From positions 34,315 to 98,314 of the forward strand of contig NZ_KI912459.1 in assembly GCF_000518605.1 (NCBI RefSeq): 64,000 bases of DNA. The letters are read 5' to 3'. A program made the translations under genes and the position numbers. Source of the stretch: Shewanella fidelis ATCC BAA-318. GTDB lineage: Bacteria; Pseudomonadota; Gammaproteobacteria; Enterobacterales; Shewanellaceae. Numbering within the stretch: the stretch's first letter is position 1; each line of letters begins with the position of its first letter. Under the pieces are notes generated by a model. That model saw only the letters and a program-made list of their open reading frames with translations. It was not told where the DNA came from and made no database searches. Positions 1-8,550 of the stretch are shown here, in pieces.

Positions 1-60
1 GGGGACAAGCGCTTTCCCCCTTGGCTCGGGTGCGGGCGAAGCGCCGCGACCTTAGTTGTT
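1..60. repeat. GC-rich, partly palindromic segment at window edge
   Basis: This stretch is visibly richer in G and C than the DNA beside it. It contains an imperfect palindrome at 1-20 (GGGG and CCCC arms around a central AAGCGCTT) and a short GGCG/CGCC hairpin near 34-44. No reading frame continues from it into the window. It may be the end of an intergenic repeat or of a gene outside the window; the truncation at base 1 prevents a decision. Confidence 0.25.
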
Positions 61-85
61 AGACGTAGTCTAACTTTGTGCTAAT

Positions 86-1387
86 TTAGTGCAGCTTTAA
101 ATGAGGGTGTACGATGCGGCTAATGCCTTTAGCGAACATCAACAAGGTGCCTTTAATTGGGCCGTGTAGCTCAATTAAGTGTCTGCGGTATAGTGAGGTG
201 TAAACAAAACGCGCAATCTTACCTTCAACCATGACGCCGCCGCCAATGAATGACATCAAGTTACCTACAGTGTGGAACTTAGATAGGTTCACTAACGCAC
301 CTAAATCTTTATATACGTAGTTGTTTGATGCTGGCTTGCCATCTAACAACAACTTGATGTTGTCTGCCGTCATCAGTGCCATTTGACGGGCTGATTGACC
401 ACGTGGTGGTACCCAGCTGCCATCTTCTTGTGGACAAGCTGCACAGTCACCAATGGCAAAAATCGCAGGGTCACGGGTGGTTTGCATATTTTGATTTACC
501 ATCACTTGGTTAATGTGATTGCTCTCTAGGCCGCCAATCTCTTTTAAAAAGTCGGGTGCTTTTACCCCTGTAGACCAAATCACCATATCTGATGGAATAA
601 ATTCGTCTTCAGAGGTATGCAAGCCTTCTTCAGTAACTTGGTTAATGCGGGTATTGGTCATCACGTTAACGCCAATCGCGGTGAGCTCTTTGGCAACAGA
701 TGCTGAGATCTCGGCTTTTTCTACCTTAGGTAGAATGCGCTCGTCGGCTTCAATTAGAGTGATTTCAAGTAAGCTGCTATCGATTTTGTAACCAAAGCCA
801 CGTAGCTGGTCTACTGCGTGGTGCATCTCTGCCGACATCTCAACGCCAGTTGCCCCTGCGCCTACTACAGCAATTTTAATTTTATCGGCTAGTTGATTGT
901 CACTGGCATAACGCATGAACTTGTTCAGTAACATGCTGCGAATTTCCATGGCTTGTTCAGTGCTATCTAAAAATACGCAGTGCTCACGCACACCAGTAAT
1001 ATTAAAGTCGTTGGCGATGCTACCGATTGCAATCACTAGGTAGTCGTAATCGATGCGGCGGGCAGGCAGTAGCTCATTGCCTTTGGCGTCATTAATAGGC
1101 GCTAAAATCACTTGTTTAGCTTCTCTATCGATGTCAGTCATCGCACCTTGCTGAAAGTGATAACCGTGTGCCGCAGCGTGGCCACGATAACTAATAGCAT
1201 CGATACCAATATCGAGTGCACCAGTGGCAACTTCATGCAGAAGGGGTTTCCAAATATGGCTTTCGGCACAATCAATCAGTGTGACTCTGGCTTTGCCTTT
1301 GCGGCCAAGTTGGTGACCGAGTTTAGTTGCGATCTCCATACCACCAGCACCACCACCTACGATGACAATATTAGCCATTTCATGCAT
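86..1387 (-). CDS. ndh: Type II NADH dehydrogenase (NDH-2)
   Basis: Single-subunit, non-proton-pumping NADH:quinone oxidoreductase that passes electrons from NADH through FAD to quinone at the inner face of the cytoplasmic membrane. The 433-residue length is normal for the family. An N-terminal FAD-binding Rossmann motif GGGAGG lies at residues 11-16 and a second, NADH-binding motif GAGATG at about 176-181; a FAD-contacting AIGDCA motif follows near residue 318. The C-terminal part is amphipathic, as expected for a monotopic membrane protein. An AAGGA ribosome site sits about 11 bases before the ATG at 1387; a second ATG three codons in is possible. The gene is followed by the window edge and preceded by about 390 bases without a gene, so it is probably monocistronic. 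Confidence 0.93.
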   Translation of the reverse strand: MHEMANIVIVGGGAGGMEIATKLGHQLGRKGKARVTLIDCAESHIWKPLLHEVATGALDIGIDAISYRGHAAAHGYHFQQGAMTDIDREAKQVILAPINDAKGNELLPARRIDYDYLVIAIGSIANDFNITGVREHCVFLDSTEQAMEIRSMLLNKFMRYASDNQLADKIKIAVVGAGATGVEMSAEMHHAVDQLRGFGYKIDSSLLEITLIEADERILPKVEKAEISASVAKELTAIGVNVMTNTRINQVTEEGLHTSEDEFIPSDMVIWSTGVKAPDFLKEIGGLESNHINQVMVNQNMQTTRDPAIFAIGDCAACPQEDGSWVPPRGQSARQMALMTADNIKLLLDGKPASNNYVYKDLGALVNLSKFHTVGNLMSFIGGGVMVEGKIARFVYTSLYRRHLIELHGPIKGTLLMFAKGISRIVHPHLKLH

Positions 1388-1742
1388 GAGTTCTATAATC
1401 CTTAAATTAGGTAAAAGAGTAAATTAAATATAGGTTTAACTTACGTAGACTGAATATAAAATTGCGATTTTGAGCTTGTGCAAGGCTTGAAAATCAGCTC
1501 TACAAGTTTGCTAAAAAAGTGTAGCAGTAGGCGTGAAAAACGGCAATTTAGAGCTTAAATTGCATTAGGAGGGGTATTAACTTTACTCTTTGTTTTTAAG
1601 TTTTTGTATTTTAATGGTTTAAAGTTTTACCAAGTTCATTTTATCTTGGGTTTACACGCCTGAATGACGCTGAGGAACTGAACTAAAATTTAGTTAGAAA
1701 GTAAGAAGTGTGATCTGACTCAGTTTATGCGCTAGAAATAAA
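1388..1742. other. Intergenic region upstream of ndh
   Basis: AT-rich DNA without a credible gene. It should hold the ndh promoter (minus strand), but I cannot pick one unambiguous -35/-10 pair. A weak CRP-like sequence, TGTGA-N6-TCAGT, lies at 1709-1724; its second half-site matches poorly and it is about 320 bases from the ndh start, so I give it little weight. Confidence 0.4.
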
Positions 1743-1774
1743 ACGGCATGCTTATATGAACTCGAGCATGCCGT
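1743..1774 (-). terminator. Intrinsic terminator of the 120-residue unknown gene
   Basis: A perfect 9-bp stem (ACGGCATGC / GCATGCCGT) with a 14-base loop lies just after the stop codon of the minus-strand gene at 1782. On the minus strand it is followed by TTTATTTCT, a reasonable U-rich tail. Confidence 0.6.
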
Positions 1775-1781
1775 GATATAT

Positions 1782-2144
1782 TTAGAGTTTGCTTAAGCGA
1801 GACTTATAGTCCTCGATAACATGCTCCATGATCTCTTGTACTGATGTATCTTTGGTTTTGTTATCCATAAATACTTTGAAAGTCACCAGTGCGTGCTTGT
1901 CATCTTTGAGACGGTCATTTTGCATCGCAAAGTAAGCTTTTTCCTGCTCGCATTCTCTGACAACAAATCCGTCATGTTCAAATAGTCGATTACCAGAATG
2001 ATTGTGCCACTTAGTAATTCTGTCTAATGCGATTTCACACGAGCGATTAAGCTCAATATGGTTACGCCAGCTGGTTGGGTGAGCGGGATCCTTAATGTGA
2101 GGGCATCGGACTGTGTAGTTGTATACATGAGAGATTGCTGTCAT
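1782..2144 (-). CDS. Hypothetical protein, 120 residues
   Basis: I do not recognise the family. The product has no signal peptide or membrane segment, so it is probably cytoplasmic. It is rich in His, Asn and charged residues and has a C-terminal stretch from about residue 75 that looks like a mixed alpha/beta unit ending in a charged helix. An AGGTAGGT ribosome site lies close to the ATG at 2144 and an intrinsic terminator follows, which supports a real single-gene transcript. The next gene (RND adaptor) is divergent across about 450 bases, so the context says nothing firm about function. Confidence 0.65.
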   Translation of the reverse strand: MTAISHVYNYTVRCPHIKDPAHPTSWRNHIELNRSCEIALDRITKWHNHSGNRLFEHDGFVVRECEQEKAYFAMQNDRLKDDKHALVTFKVFMDNKTKDTSVQEIMEHVIEDYKSRLSKL

Positions 2145-2601
2145 AAATTACCTACCTGTTCGCTGTGACTAATGCCATCTTAGGCATCGTTTTTTATCAT
2201 GGTCAACCACTTGCGTGGTGTGAGCGTACTTTCTGTGTAGTTCGAGCAAGTTGAGCTAACTAAATATTGATCACATTTGTCACGCTACATTATAGCGTTC
2301 AGTTAACACTCTAGTTGCTGTAGTTATTGTTTACCACGACACTTTGTTGAATAACCTTGCTTGACCTCCCACTTTTGCCGAACAAGTTCAATTTGCAGCG
2401 CCTTTGGCTAATAAAGCAACAGTTAATTAGCAACTATTCGAGCAGATCTTGATTCGCCAATATATTCATTGAGTTAGTTTAGCTATTGATAGATTACATT
2501 TCGGTTGGATATATGTTGTTAAAACGTTTCTTTTACTGATTCTTAAGCATATACTTTCTGCATAAAAATAAAGCACATATCCTATTTCTATGGAGGCTCG
2601 G
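2145..2601. other. Divergent intergenic region (unknown gene / RND operon)
   Basis: About 455 bases separate the two divergent starts, enough for two promoters and a regulator site. No regulator gene of the TetR or LysR type lies next to the pump. I see no gene, tRNA or clear inverted repeat here. The right end carries GGAGG at 2592-2596, the ribosome site that sets the adaptor start. Confidence 0.4.
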
Positions 2602-3759
2602 ATGGCTAGCTCAACCGTTTCAAAAATTACGGCGTGGATTATCGTACTCGGTAGCACAATTATGTTTGGCTGCGGTGAGGCTCCTAAGCCACAGCAAGCC
2701 ATGTTACCAAGCGTGATTGTTAATGTTGCTCATACTCAAGATATTATTCCTAAAACTGAAATTGTCGGCCGTACCCGAGCATCTGAAGATGTGGTGATTA
2801 AATCGCAAATTCAAGGTCAGCTATTAAAACGTCATTTTGTTGAAGGCGACGATGTCACCGCTGGCGACTTGCTGTTTGAAATCGATCCTGCCGCTTTTAA
2901 AGCTGAACTGGCGCAGCAAAATGCTGTGCTAAAACAAGCCATAGCTTCTCGAGATGTGGCGGTGATGAACTGGGAGCGTGGTCGCCGCTTGTTACCTGAT
3001 GGCATGATAAGCGCCCAAGATATGGATGAGCTAACCAGCCGTAAATTGACCACTGCTGCTGGTGTTGTTCAAGCCGAAGCAGCTGTGCAAGCAGCAGAGT
3101 TGCAGCTGAGCTATACCAAGGTTTATGCGCCAATATCTGGCCGTATAAGTAATGCCAAAGTCAGTACGGGTGACATTATTACGCCGCAGTCTGAGATGGC
3201 GAGCTTAGTACAGTTACAACCTATGTGGGTTAACTTCCAAGTGCCTGAAAAGGGGTTGATTACTGCCCAGCAAAACTTCTCAAAAGCAGAAGAACGCGAA
3301 GTTAAAATCAGCGATATTGTTATGCGCCTTCGCTTACCTAACGGCACTATGTTTGATGAGATAGGTTTTATCGATTTTGTTGGCAACCGAGTCGATGCTG
3401 CTACTGGTACTTTGCCGGTACGTGCAAGCTTTAAAAACAACAACAAACTAATGCTACCGGGCCTATTTGTCACCCTAATTGTTGAATCACCAATTAAAGA
3501 AACAGCGTTATTGATCCCTCAAGCTGCGGTGCAGGAAGATCAACAAGGTCGCTTTGTGATGGTGCTTAATGCAGAAGATGAAGTACAAAAACGTGTGGTT
3601 GAGCTTGGGGATCGTTTTGGTGTTGAGTGGCGTGTATTAAAAGGGCTAGAAGATGGCGAGCGTATTGTGGTTGAAGGCCTACAAAAAATTCGTCCGGGGA
3701 TCAAAGTTAACCCAGTAGAGCAAGAAGTGGTTCCTTTTAAAGAAGACGAGTCTAAATAG
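2602..3759 (+). CDS. RND efflux adaptor (membrane fusion lipoprotein)
   Basis: Periplasmic adaptor that links an inner-membrane RND pump to an outer-membrane channel. The N-terminal hydrophobic segment ends in a lipobox-like MFGC, so the mature protein is probably a lipoprotein anchored through that Cys. After it come the usual adaptor parts in order: lipoyl/barrel-sandwich half (motif GQLLKRHFVEGDDV), an Ala/Gln-rich alpha-helical hairpin at about residues 95-155, the second lipoyl half (YTKVYAPISGRIS), a beta-barrel and a membrane-proximal domain. An in-frame ATG at 2590 overlaps the ribosome site GGAGG at 2592-2596; the ATG at 2602, five bases after GGAGG, is the better start. The pump gene follows in the same direction. 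The substrate cannot be told from sequence. Confidence 0.9.
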   Translation: MASSTVSKITAWIIVLGSTIMFGCGEAPKPQQAMLPSVIVNVAHTQDIIPKTEIVGRTRASEDVVIKSQIQGQLLKRHFVEGDDVTAGDLLFEIDPAAFKAELAQQNAVLKQAIASRDVAVMNWERGRRLLPDGMISAQDMDELTSRKLTTAAGVVQAEAAVQAAELQLSYTKVYAPISGRISNAKVSTGDIITPQSEMASLVQLQPMWVNFQVPEKGLITAQQNFSKAEEREVKISDIVMRLRLPNGTMFDEIGFIDFVGNRVDAATGTLPVRASFKNNNKLMLPGLFVTLIVESPIKETALLIPQAAVQEDQQGRFVMVLNAEDEVQKRVVELGDRFGVEWRVLKGLEDGERIVVEGLQKIRPGIKVNPVEQEVVPFKEDESK

Positions 3760-3770
3760 GAGTTGTAGTC

Positions 3771-3860
3771 ATGAACAAATCTTATTTGGTCAATTTGCAA
3801 CGCCAATATCGCCATCATTGCAAACTCGTTTCAACACTGACTGGGGGCTACCATGATTAG
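3771..3860 (+). CDS. Possible 29-residue ORF between adaptor and pump
   Basis: An ATG at 3771 has a strong ribosome site, AGGAG at 3758-3762, with 8-base spacing; this site overlaps the adaptor stop codon. The frame encodes 29 residues (starting MNKSYLVNLQ) and its TAG stop overlaps the first eight bases of the pump gene (ATGATTAG). The arrangement would suit a short coupling or leader ORF that delivers ribosomes to the pump start, which has only a G-run as its own ribosome site. The peptide is basic, has no membrane segment and matches nothing I know. It may be non-functional. Confidence 0.3.
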   Translation: MNKSYLVNLQRQYRHHCKLVSTLTGGYHD

Positions 3861-6800
3861 TGAGTTTTTTATTAATAGGCCCAAGTTCGCCTTTGTTATC
3901 TCAACTGTTTTAACCCTTGTTGGTTTAATTGCGATCCCGGTATTGTCAGTGGCAGAGTTCCCTGAGATCGCGCCGCCGCAAGTGAGTGTGTCGACCAGTT
4001 ATTCTGGGGCCAGTGCCGATATTGTTAAAGACACCATTGCCCAGCCTTTAGAGGCGGAAGTCAATGGCGTGGAAGGCATGCTCTATATGGAGTCAAAAAG
4101 CGCTAACGACGGTAGTTACTCGCTCAATGTGACTTTTGAGGTGGGTACCGATGCGGATATGGCACAGGTTAAAGTACAAAACCGGGTGCAACAGGCTATG
4201 CCTAGACTGCCTGAGGAGGTAAAACGTCAAGGGGTTAAGGTTGAGAAGCAAAGCCCTAACATGTTGATGGTAGTCAACTTAGTTTCACCTGAAGAAACCT
4301 TCGACTCGTTGTTTATTACTAACTACGCCGGCTTAAATGTAAAAGATGCTTTGGCGCGTCAATACGGTGTGTCTAAAGTACAAGTGATTGGTGCGTTAGA
4401 TTATGCGATGCGGATCTGGCTCGACCCCGATAAGATGGCTAGCCTTGGTGTGACGGCAACCGATGTTATCGGGGCGCTACAAGAGCAAAATATTCAAGTG
4501 GCAGCCGGACGTATTGGCGCTGCACCTGTGGATCCTGATCAACAGTTTCAGTACACCCTACAAACTAAAGGTCGTTTAAAAGATCCGCAAGAGTTTCACG
4601 ACGTGATGATCCGTGCCAATAACGACGGCTCTAAAGTGGTGGTGGGTGATGTAGCCCGAGTCGAGCTTGGCTCGCAAACCTATGATGCGCAAGGTAAGCT
4701 AAATAACAAACCGTCTGCAATTATCGCCATTTATCAGTCGCCTGATGCCAATGCATTAGAGGTCGGCAATGCGATTAAAGCGGAGATGGAAAAGCTATCT
4801 GAGCGCTTTCCTAATGATCTTGAGTACGAAGTGCTTTATGACACCACTGAGTTTGTTGAAACCTCAATCAATGAAGTTGTGCAAACGCTATTTATCTCTA
4901 TTGCTCTGGTTGTATTTGTAGTGTTTATCTTCTTGCAAGATGCACGTTCAACCTTAGTACCCGGCATTGCAATACCTGTGTCACTTATCGGTACGTTTGC
5001 CTTCTTGCTCGCTTTCGGTATGAGCATTAATACGGTTTCTCTGTTCGCGCTTATTTTGGCAATTGGTATTGTGGTGGATGATGCCATTGTTGTGGTCGAG
5101 AACGTGACTCGCCTAATGCAAGATGAAGGTTTATCACCTAAAGAAGCGACATCCAAGGCGATGAAAGAGGTAACAGGGCCAATTATCGCGACTACCTTGG
5201 TGTTGCTTGCGGTATTCGCACCAACGGCGGTGATGCCGGGGATCACTGGTCAAATGTACGCTCAGTTCTCGGTAACAATCTGTATTGCGGTATTAATTTC
5301 CTCAATCAATGCATTAACCTTAAGTCCGGCGTTATGTGCCTCATTGCTGCGAGTGCCAAAGACACATACCAAAGGCTTCCACGCAGCTTTTAACCGCCAC
5401 TTCGAGCGATTTACGGGTAAGTATATGAAGTTGGTTTCTTCGCTTACCCGCAAACTGCTACTCGTTGGTGTGGTTTATGGCTGTTTAATTTTACTCACCG
5501 GTGGTGTCGCTAAGATTTTGCCGTCAGGTTTTGTGCCTATGGAAGACAAAAAAGCCTTTATGGTTGATATTCAACTTCCTGATGGTGCATCACTAAACCG
5601 TACTGAAGATGTCATGCGCGACTTGGTTGAGCTTACCTTAGCTGAACCAGGAGTTGAGAATGTGATTCATGCTAGCGGTTTTAGTATCTTAACTGGCTCT
5701 GTGTCATCAAATGGTGGTTTGATGATTGTGACACTTTCAACATGGAGCGAACGTGAATCGCCGGATATGGTTGAGTCAGCCATTGTGGCAAAACTGCAGG
5801 CCAAGTATGCGGCTAACCCTGCGGTGAAAGCCATGGCATTCTCTTTGCCGCCAATTCCCGGTGTGGGTAGCGTAGGCGGCTTTGAGTTTGTGCTGCAAGA
5901 TACCCAAGGGCGAACGCCGCAAGAGTTAGCGTCTGTGATGCGCGCGCTGATCATGAAGGCCAACGAGCAACCTGAAATTGCAATGGCATTCAGTAATTTC
6001 CGCGCCGATGTGCCACAAATGTTTGTCGACGTTGATAGGGATAAAGCCAAGGCGCTTGGTATATCGTTAAATGAAATCTTCTCGACGATGCAAACTATGC
6101 TTGGCTCAATGTACGTTAACGACTTTAACCGTTTTGGTAAGGTCTTTAGGGTTATTTTGCAAGCTGAGGGCGATTTTAGAGATTCAGACCAAGATATTTC
6201 TAGATTCTATGTGCGCTCAAGTACTGGCGAAATGGTGCCGCTGAGTACGCTAGTCACAGTAACCCCAATACTTGGCCCCGATGTGATGAACAATTACAAC
6301 ATGTTCAGCTCAACGACCATTAATGGTTTCCCTGCTCCTGGCTATAGTTCAGGTGATGCCATTGCTGCTATGGAGCGTGCGGCCAATGAGTCATTGCCTA
6401 CTGGCTATACCTTTGAGTGGACAGGGCAAACCTATCAAGAGATTAAAGCGGGTAACTTAGCACCGCTGATTTTCTCATTGGCGTTAGTGTTTACTTACTT
6501 ATTCCTTGTGGCTCAGTATGAGAGTTGGACTATCCCATTTGCGGTTATTTTAGCTGTGCCTATTGCGGTATTAGGTGCGTTTTTAAATATCTTGCTGGTG
6601 GGCTCAGATCTTAACTTATATGCACAAATCGGTTTAGTACTGCTTATTGGCCTTGCTTGTAAGAATGCGATTTTGATTGTGGAATTTGCTAAACAGCTGC
6701 GCGAAGAGGGTAAGAGCATTATTGAAGCCGCTGAAACTGCAGCTAGATTGCGTTTCCGAGCGGTGTTAATGACAGCATTTTCATTTCTGTTAGGGGTGTT

Positions 6801-6987
6801 ACCTTTAGTTGTGGCATCGGGCGCAGGTGCGGGCAGTCGTCGCGCCTTAGGCTATTCTGTGTTTGGCGGTATGTTAGCAGCCACTATTGTTGGTACCCTT
6901 TTAGTGCCGATATTTTATGTGATTATGCAAAAGATGCGTGAGAAAGCTAAAGGCATAAAGCCGCAGCCGGACACGAAAGACGCATAA
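3853..6987 (+). CDS. RND efflux pump permease, HAE-1 type
   Basis: Proton-driven inner-membrane exporter of the AcrB/MexF class, 1044 residues, the usual length. Features visible in order: N-terminal membrane helix after INRPKFAFVIS; first large periplasmic loop with the family motif SGASADIVKDTI; TM2-TM6, including the TM4 proton-relay Asp pair in IGIVVDDAIVVVEN (around residue 410); second periplasmic loop; and TM8-TM12, including GLACKNAILIVEFA. Both halves show the internal repeat of RND pumps. It forms an operon with the lipoprotein adaptor upstream and ends at a strong terminator. No outer-membrane factor is encoded nearby, so a TolC-type protein elsewhere is presumably used. Substrates (drugs, bile salts, solvents) are not predictable. 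Confidence 0.94.
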   Translation: MISEFFINRPKFAFVISTVLTLVGLIAIPVLSVAEFPEIAPPQVSVSTSYSGASADIVKDTIAQPLEAEVNGVEGMLYMESKSANDGSYSLNVTFEVGTDADMAQVKVQNRVQQAMPRLPEEVKRQGVKVEKQSPNMLMVVNLVSPEETFDSLFITNYAGLNVKDALARQYGVSKVQVIGALDYAMRIWLDPDKMASLGVTATDVIGALQEQNIQVAAGRIGAAPVDPDQQFQYTLQTKGRLKDPQEFHDVMIRANNDGSKVVVGDVARVELGSQTYDAQGKLNNKPSAIIAIYQSPDANALEVGNAIKAEMEKLSERFPNDLEYEVLYDTTEFVETSINEVVQTLFISIALVVFVVFIFLQDARSTLVPGIAIPVSLIGTFAFLLAFGMSINTVSLFALILAIGIVVDDAIVVVENVTRLMQDEGLSPKEATSKAMKEVTGPIIATTLVLLAVFAPTAVMPGITGQMYAQFSVTICIAVLISSINALTLSPALCASLLRVPKTHTKGFHAAFNRHFERFTGKYMKLVSSLTRKLLLVGVVYGCLILLTGGVAKILPSGFVPMEDKKAFMVDIQLPDGASLNRTEDVMRDLVELTLAEPGVENVIHASGFSILTGSVSSNGGLMIVTLSTWSERESPDMVESAIVAKLQAKYAANPAVKAMAFSLPPIPGVGSVGGFEFVLQDTQGRTPQELASVMRALIMKANEQPEIAMAFSNFRADVPQMFVDVDRDKAKALGISLNEIFSTMQTMLGSMYVNDFNRFGKVFRVILQAEGDFRDSDQDISRFYVRSSTGEMVPLSTLVTVTPILGPDVMNNYNMFSSTTINGFPAPGYSSGDAIAAMERAANESLPTGYTFEWTGQTYQEIKAGNLAPLIFSLALVFTYLFLVAQYESWTIPFAVILAVPIAVLGAFLNILLVGSDLNLYAQIGLVLLIGLACKNAILIVEFAKQLREEGKSIIEAAETAARLRFRAVLMTAFSFLLGVLPLVVASGAGAGSRRALGYSVFGGMLAATIVGTLLVPIFYVIMQKMREKAKGIKPQPDTKDA

Positions 6988-7015
6988 GCGTTAAATACTG
7001 TTACCGATAAACAAG

Positions 7016-7054
7016 ATAGCTAGATCTTTACTTAATAGGTCTGGCTATTTTTTT
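7016..7054 (+). terminator. Intrinsic terminator of RND operon
   Basis: An 11-bp stem (two G-T pairs) between ATAGCTAGATC and GGTCTGGCTAT is followed at once by seven T residues. It lies 30 bases after the pump stop codon. Confidence 0.85.
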
Positions 7055-7102
7055 GGGGAGGTATAGCTGGACTCATTGGATCTCGCTATCGGACTTGAGC
7101 CT

Positions 7103-7172
7103 AGAAAGAAGAAACCCACTCCGAGGAGTGGGTTTCAAAGCTTGCTTTAACTTTTGCAGGGAAAAAGCGAAC
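7103..7172 (-). ncRNA. Candidate small RNA (about 70 nt)
   Basis: On the minus strand an extended -10 promoter (TGC followed by perfect TATAAT at 7179-7184; weak -35 GATACA at 7202-7207, 17-base spacer) predicts a start near 7172. About 35 bases on, a perfect 12-bp hairpin, GAAACCCACTCC / GGAGTGGGTTTC (7111-7136), is followed by TTCTTTCT, an intrinsic terminator. No reading frame fits between. This is the layout of a free-standing small RNA with a single-stranded 5' part containing CUUUUUCCC. The hairpin could instead be a back-up terminator for the alcohol dehydrogenase gene upstream on the same strand. No known sRNA family is recognised. Confidence 0.4.
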
Positions 7173-7178
7173 AGCAGG

Positions 7179-7207
7179 ATTATAGCAAATGTGTATCCGT
7201 TTGTATC
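7179..7207 (-). promoter_or_regulatory. Candidate promoter of the small RNA
   Basis: Minus strand: -35 GATACA (three of six matches) at 7202-7207, 17-base spacer, -10 TATAAT at 7179-7184 preceded by TGC, i.e. an extended -10. No coding sequence follows before the hairpin at 7111-7136. Confidence 0.4.
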
Positions 7208-7258
7208 GCTGCAGGCTGCCTTAATTACTAACAATTAGCTTTTATATACATAAGCTAT

Positions 7259-7288
7259 AAAAATGCCCGCATACAGCGGGCATTTTTT
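7259..7288 (-). terminator. Bidirectional intrinsic terminator after alcohol dehydrogenase gene
   Basis: Stem AAAAATGCCCGC / GCGGGCATTTTT with a short loop (ATACA), flanked by A-run and T-run so it can work on both strands. It lies 18 bases after the stop codon of the minus-strand gene. Confidence 0.85.
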
Positions 7289-7305
7289 AAACCATAGTGG
7301 CTAAG

Positions 7306-8454
7306 TTATAGCGCGTTAGTGAAGATCTGGCAGATCTCTTCGTGAGTTGCTTGCTTAGGGTTAGTCAATCCACAAGCATCTTTAAGCGCATTGTCTGCTA
7401 GTGTTGGAATATCCTCAGCCTTAACCCCAAGCTCTGTTAGAGTTGCTGGAATGTTCACCGCAACAGACAATTGCTTAATCGCTTCGATTGCAGCTTGCGC
7501 GCCTTGCTCGTCATTTAATGCTGCAACATCAACGCCCATGGCTTTTGCTACATCTTTTAGACGACCCGGTACAACCTGTGCATTATAAGCTTGCACGTGT
7601 GGCAGTAATAGCGCGTTACATACACCGTGCGGTAGGTCGTAGAAGCCACCAAGTTGATGCGCCATTGCATGTACATAACCAAGGCTTGCGTTGTTAAATG
7701 CCATACCAGCGAGGAACTGGGCGTAGGCCATTTGGTCACGGGCTTCAATGCTTTGGCCATTGTGAACCGCTTCGACTAGGTTGCCCTTAATCAGTTCTAT
7801 CGCCTTAATCGCACAAGCGTCAGTGATCGGGTTAGCTGCAATAGAAACATAAGCTTCAATTGCGTGAGTAAGCGCGTCCATACCGGTAGCTGCAGTTAGC
7901 CCTGCTGGCTTAAGAAGCATAAGCTCAGGATCATTAACTGATAAAATCGGGGTGGTGTTCTTATCTACGATTGCCATTTTGATGTGACGTTCTTCATCTG
8001 TAATGATACAAAAACGTGTCATCTCACTGGCGGTACCTGCTGTGGTGTTGATTGCAACCAGTGGCAGCTGAGGTTTTACTGATACATCTAAGCCTTCGTA
8101 GTCTTTGATGCTGCCGCCGTTTGTCGCCACGAGTGCAATACCTTTAGCGCAATCATGAGGTGAACCACCGCCTAGAGAAATAACAAAGTCACAGTTGTTG
8201 GCGGTTAAGATCTCAAGGCCTGCTTCAACGTTACCTACGGTTGGGTTTGGTTGCACACCGTCAAATACTACGGCGTTTATCTCATTACTTGCTAGTTTAT
8301 CGACGACTTGCGCTACAAGGCCTATTTCAACTAACGGCTTGTCTGTAACAATTAATGCTTTTTTAAAGCCTAGTGACTTAATGTCACCGATAGCTTCGGT
8401 AACAGCATTTTGTCCTAAGATATTGACAGATGGGATAAAAAATTTAGCAGCCAT
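7306..8454 (-). CDS. Iron-containing alcohol dehydrogenase (group III)
   Basis: NAD(P)-dependent oxidoreductase interconverting alcohols and aldehydes in the cytoplasm, of the Zymomonas AdhB / E. coli YiaY type. The start chosen gives 382 residues, the typical length. Signatures: N-terminal nucleotide-binding half with the GGGSPHDCAKG motif, then the metal site with Asp and His in TGMDALTHAIEAY and two more His in GYVHAMAHQLGG and DLPHGVCNALLLPH. The open frame extends three codons upstream to a GTG, but that GTG overlaps the ribosome site TAGGTGA; the ATG at 8454, six bases downstream of it, is better. A CRP-like site lies about 80-95 bases upstream, which suggests control by cAMP-CRP and a role in fermentative or alternative-carbon metabolism (inference). 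Confidence 0.92.
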   Translation of the reverse strand: MAAKFFIPSVNILGQNAVTEAIGDIKSLGFKKALIVTDKPLVEIGLVAQVVDKLASNEINAVVFDGVQPNPTVGNVEAGLEILTANNCDFVISLGGGSPHDCAKGIALVATNGGSIKDYEGLDVSVKPQLPLVAINTTAGTASEMTRFCIITDEERHIKMAIVDKNTTPILSVNDPELMLLKPAGLTAATGMDALTHAIEAYVSIAANPITDACAIKAIELIKGNLVEAVHNGQSIEARDQMAYAQFLAGMAFNNASLGYVHAMAHQLGGFYDLPHGVCNALLLPHVQAYNAQVVPGRLKDVAKAMGVDVAALNDEQGAQAAIEAIKQLSVAVNIPATLTELGVKAEDIPTLADNALKDACGLTNPKQATHEEICQIFTNAL

Positions 8455-8534
8455 AAGATTCACCTATTACGCTTAAATGTTAAAAGTTGTTATCTTTTCT
8501 GGTAATTAAAGTACCAACACTAGCTATTTAAAGG

Positions 8535-8550
8535 TGTGATCTAGCTCAAA
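8535..8550. promoter_or_regulatory. CRP-like operator upstream of alcohol dehydrogenase
   Basis: TGTGATCTAGCTCAAA matches the CRP consensus TGTGA-N6-TCACA in the whole left half-site and three of five positions on the right. It is placed 81-96 bases before the ATG of the dehydrogenase gene. In Shewanella CRP governs much anaerobic metabolism, which would fit an alcohol dehydrogenase. The site is predicted by eye only. The rest of 8455-8780 contains no gene that I can see. Confidence 0.4.

Noticed and set aside
2270..2290. CRP-like sequence upstream of the first RND operon
   Set aside because: Contains TGATCACA and TGTCAC fragments but not two half-sites at the correct spacing.
7053..7238. 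Plus-strand 61-codon frame after the RND operon
   Set aside because: It starts inside the operon terminator and runs through the hairpin of the candidate small RNA; no ribosome site.
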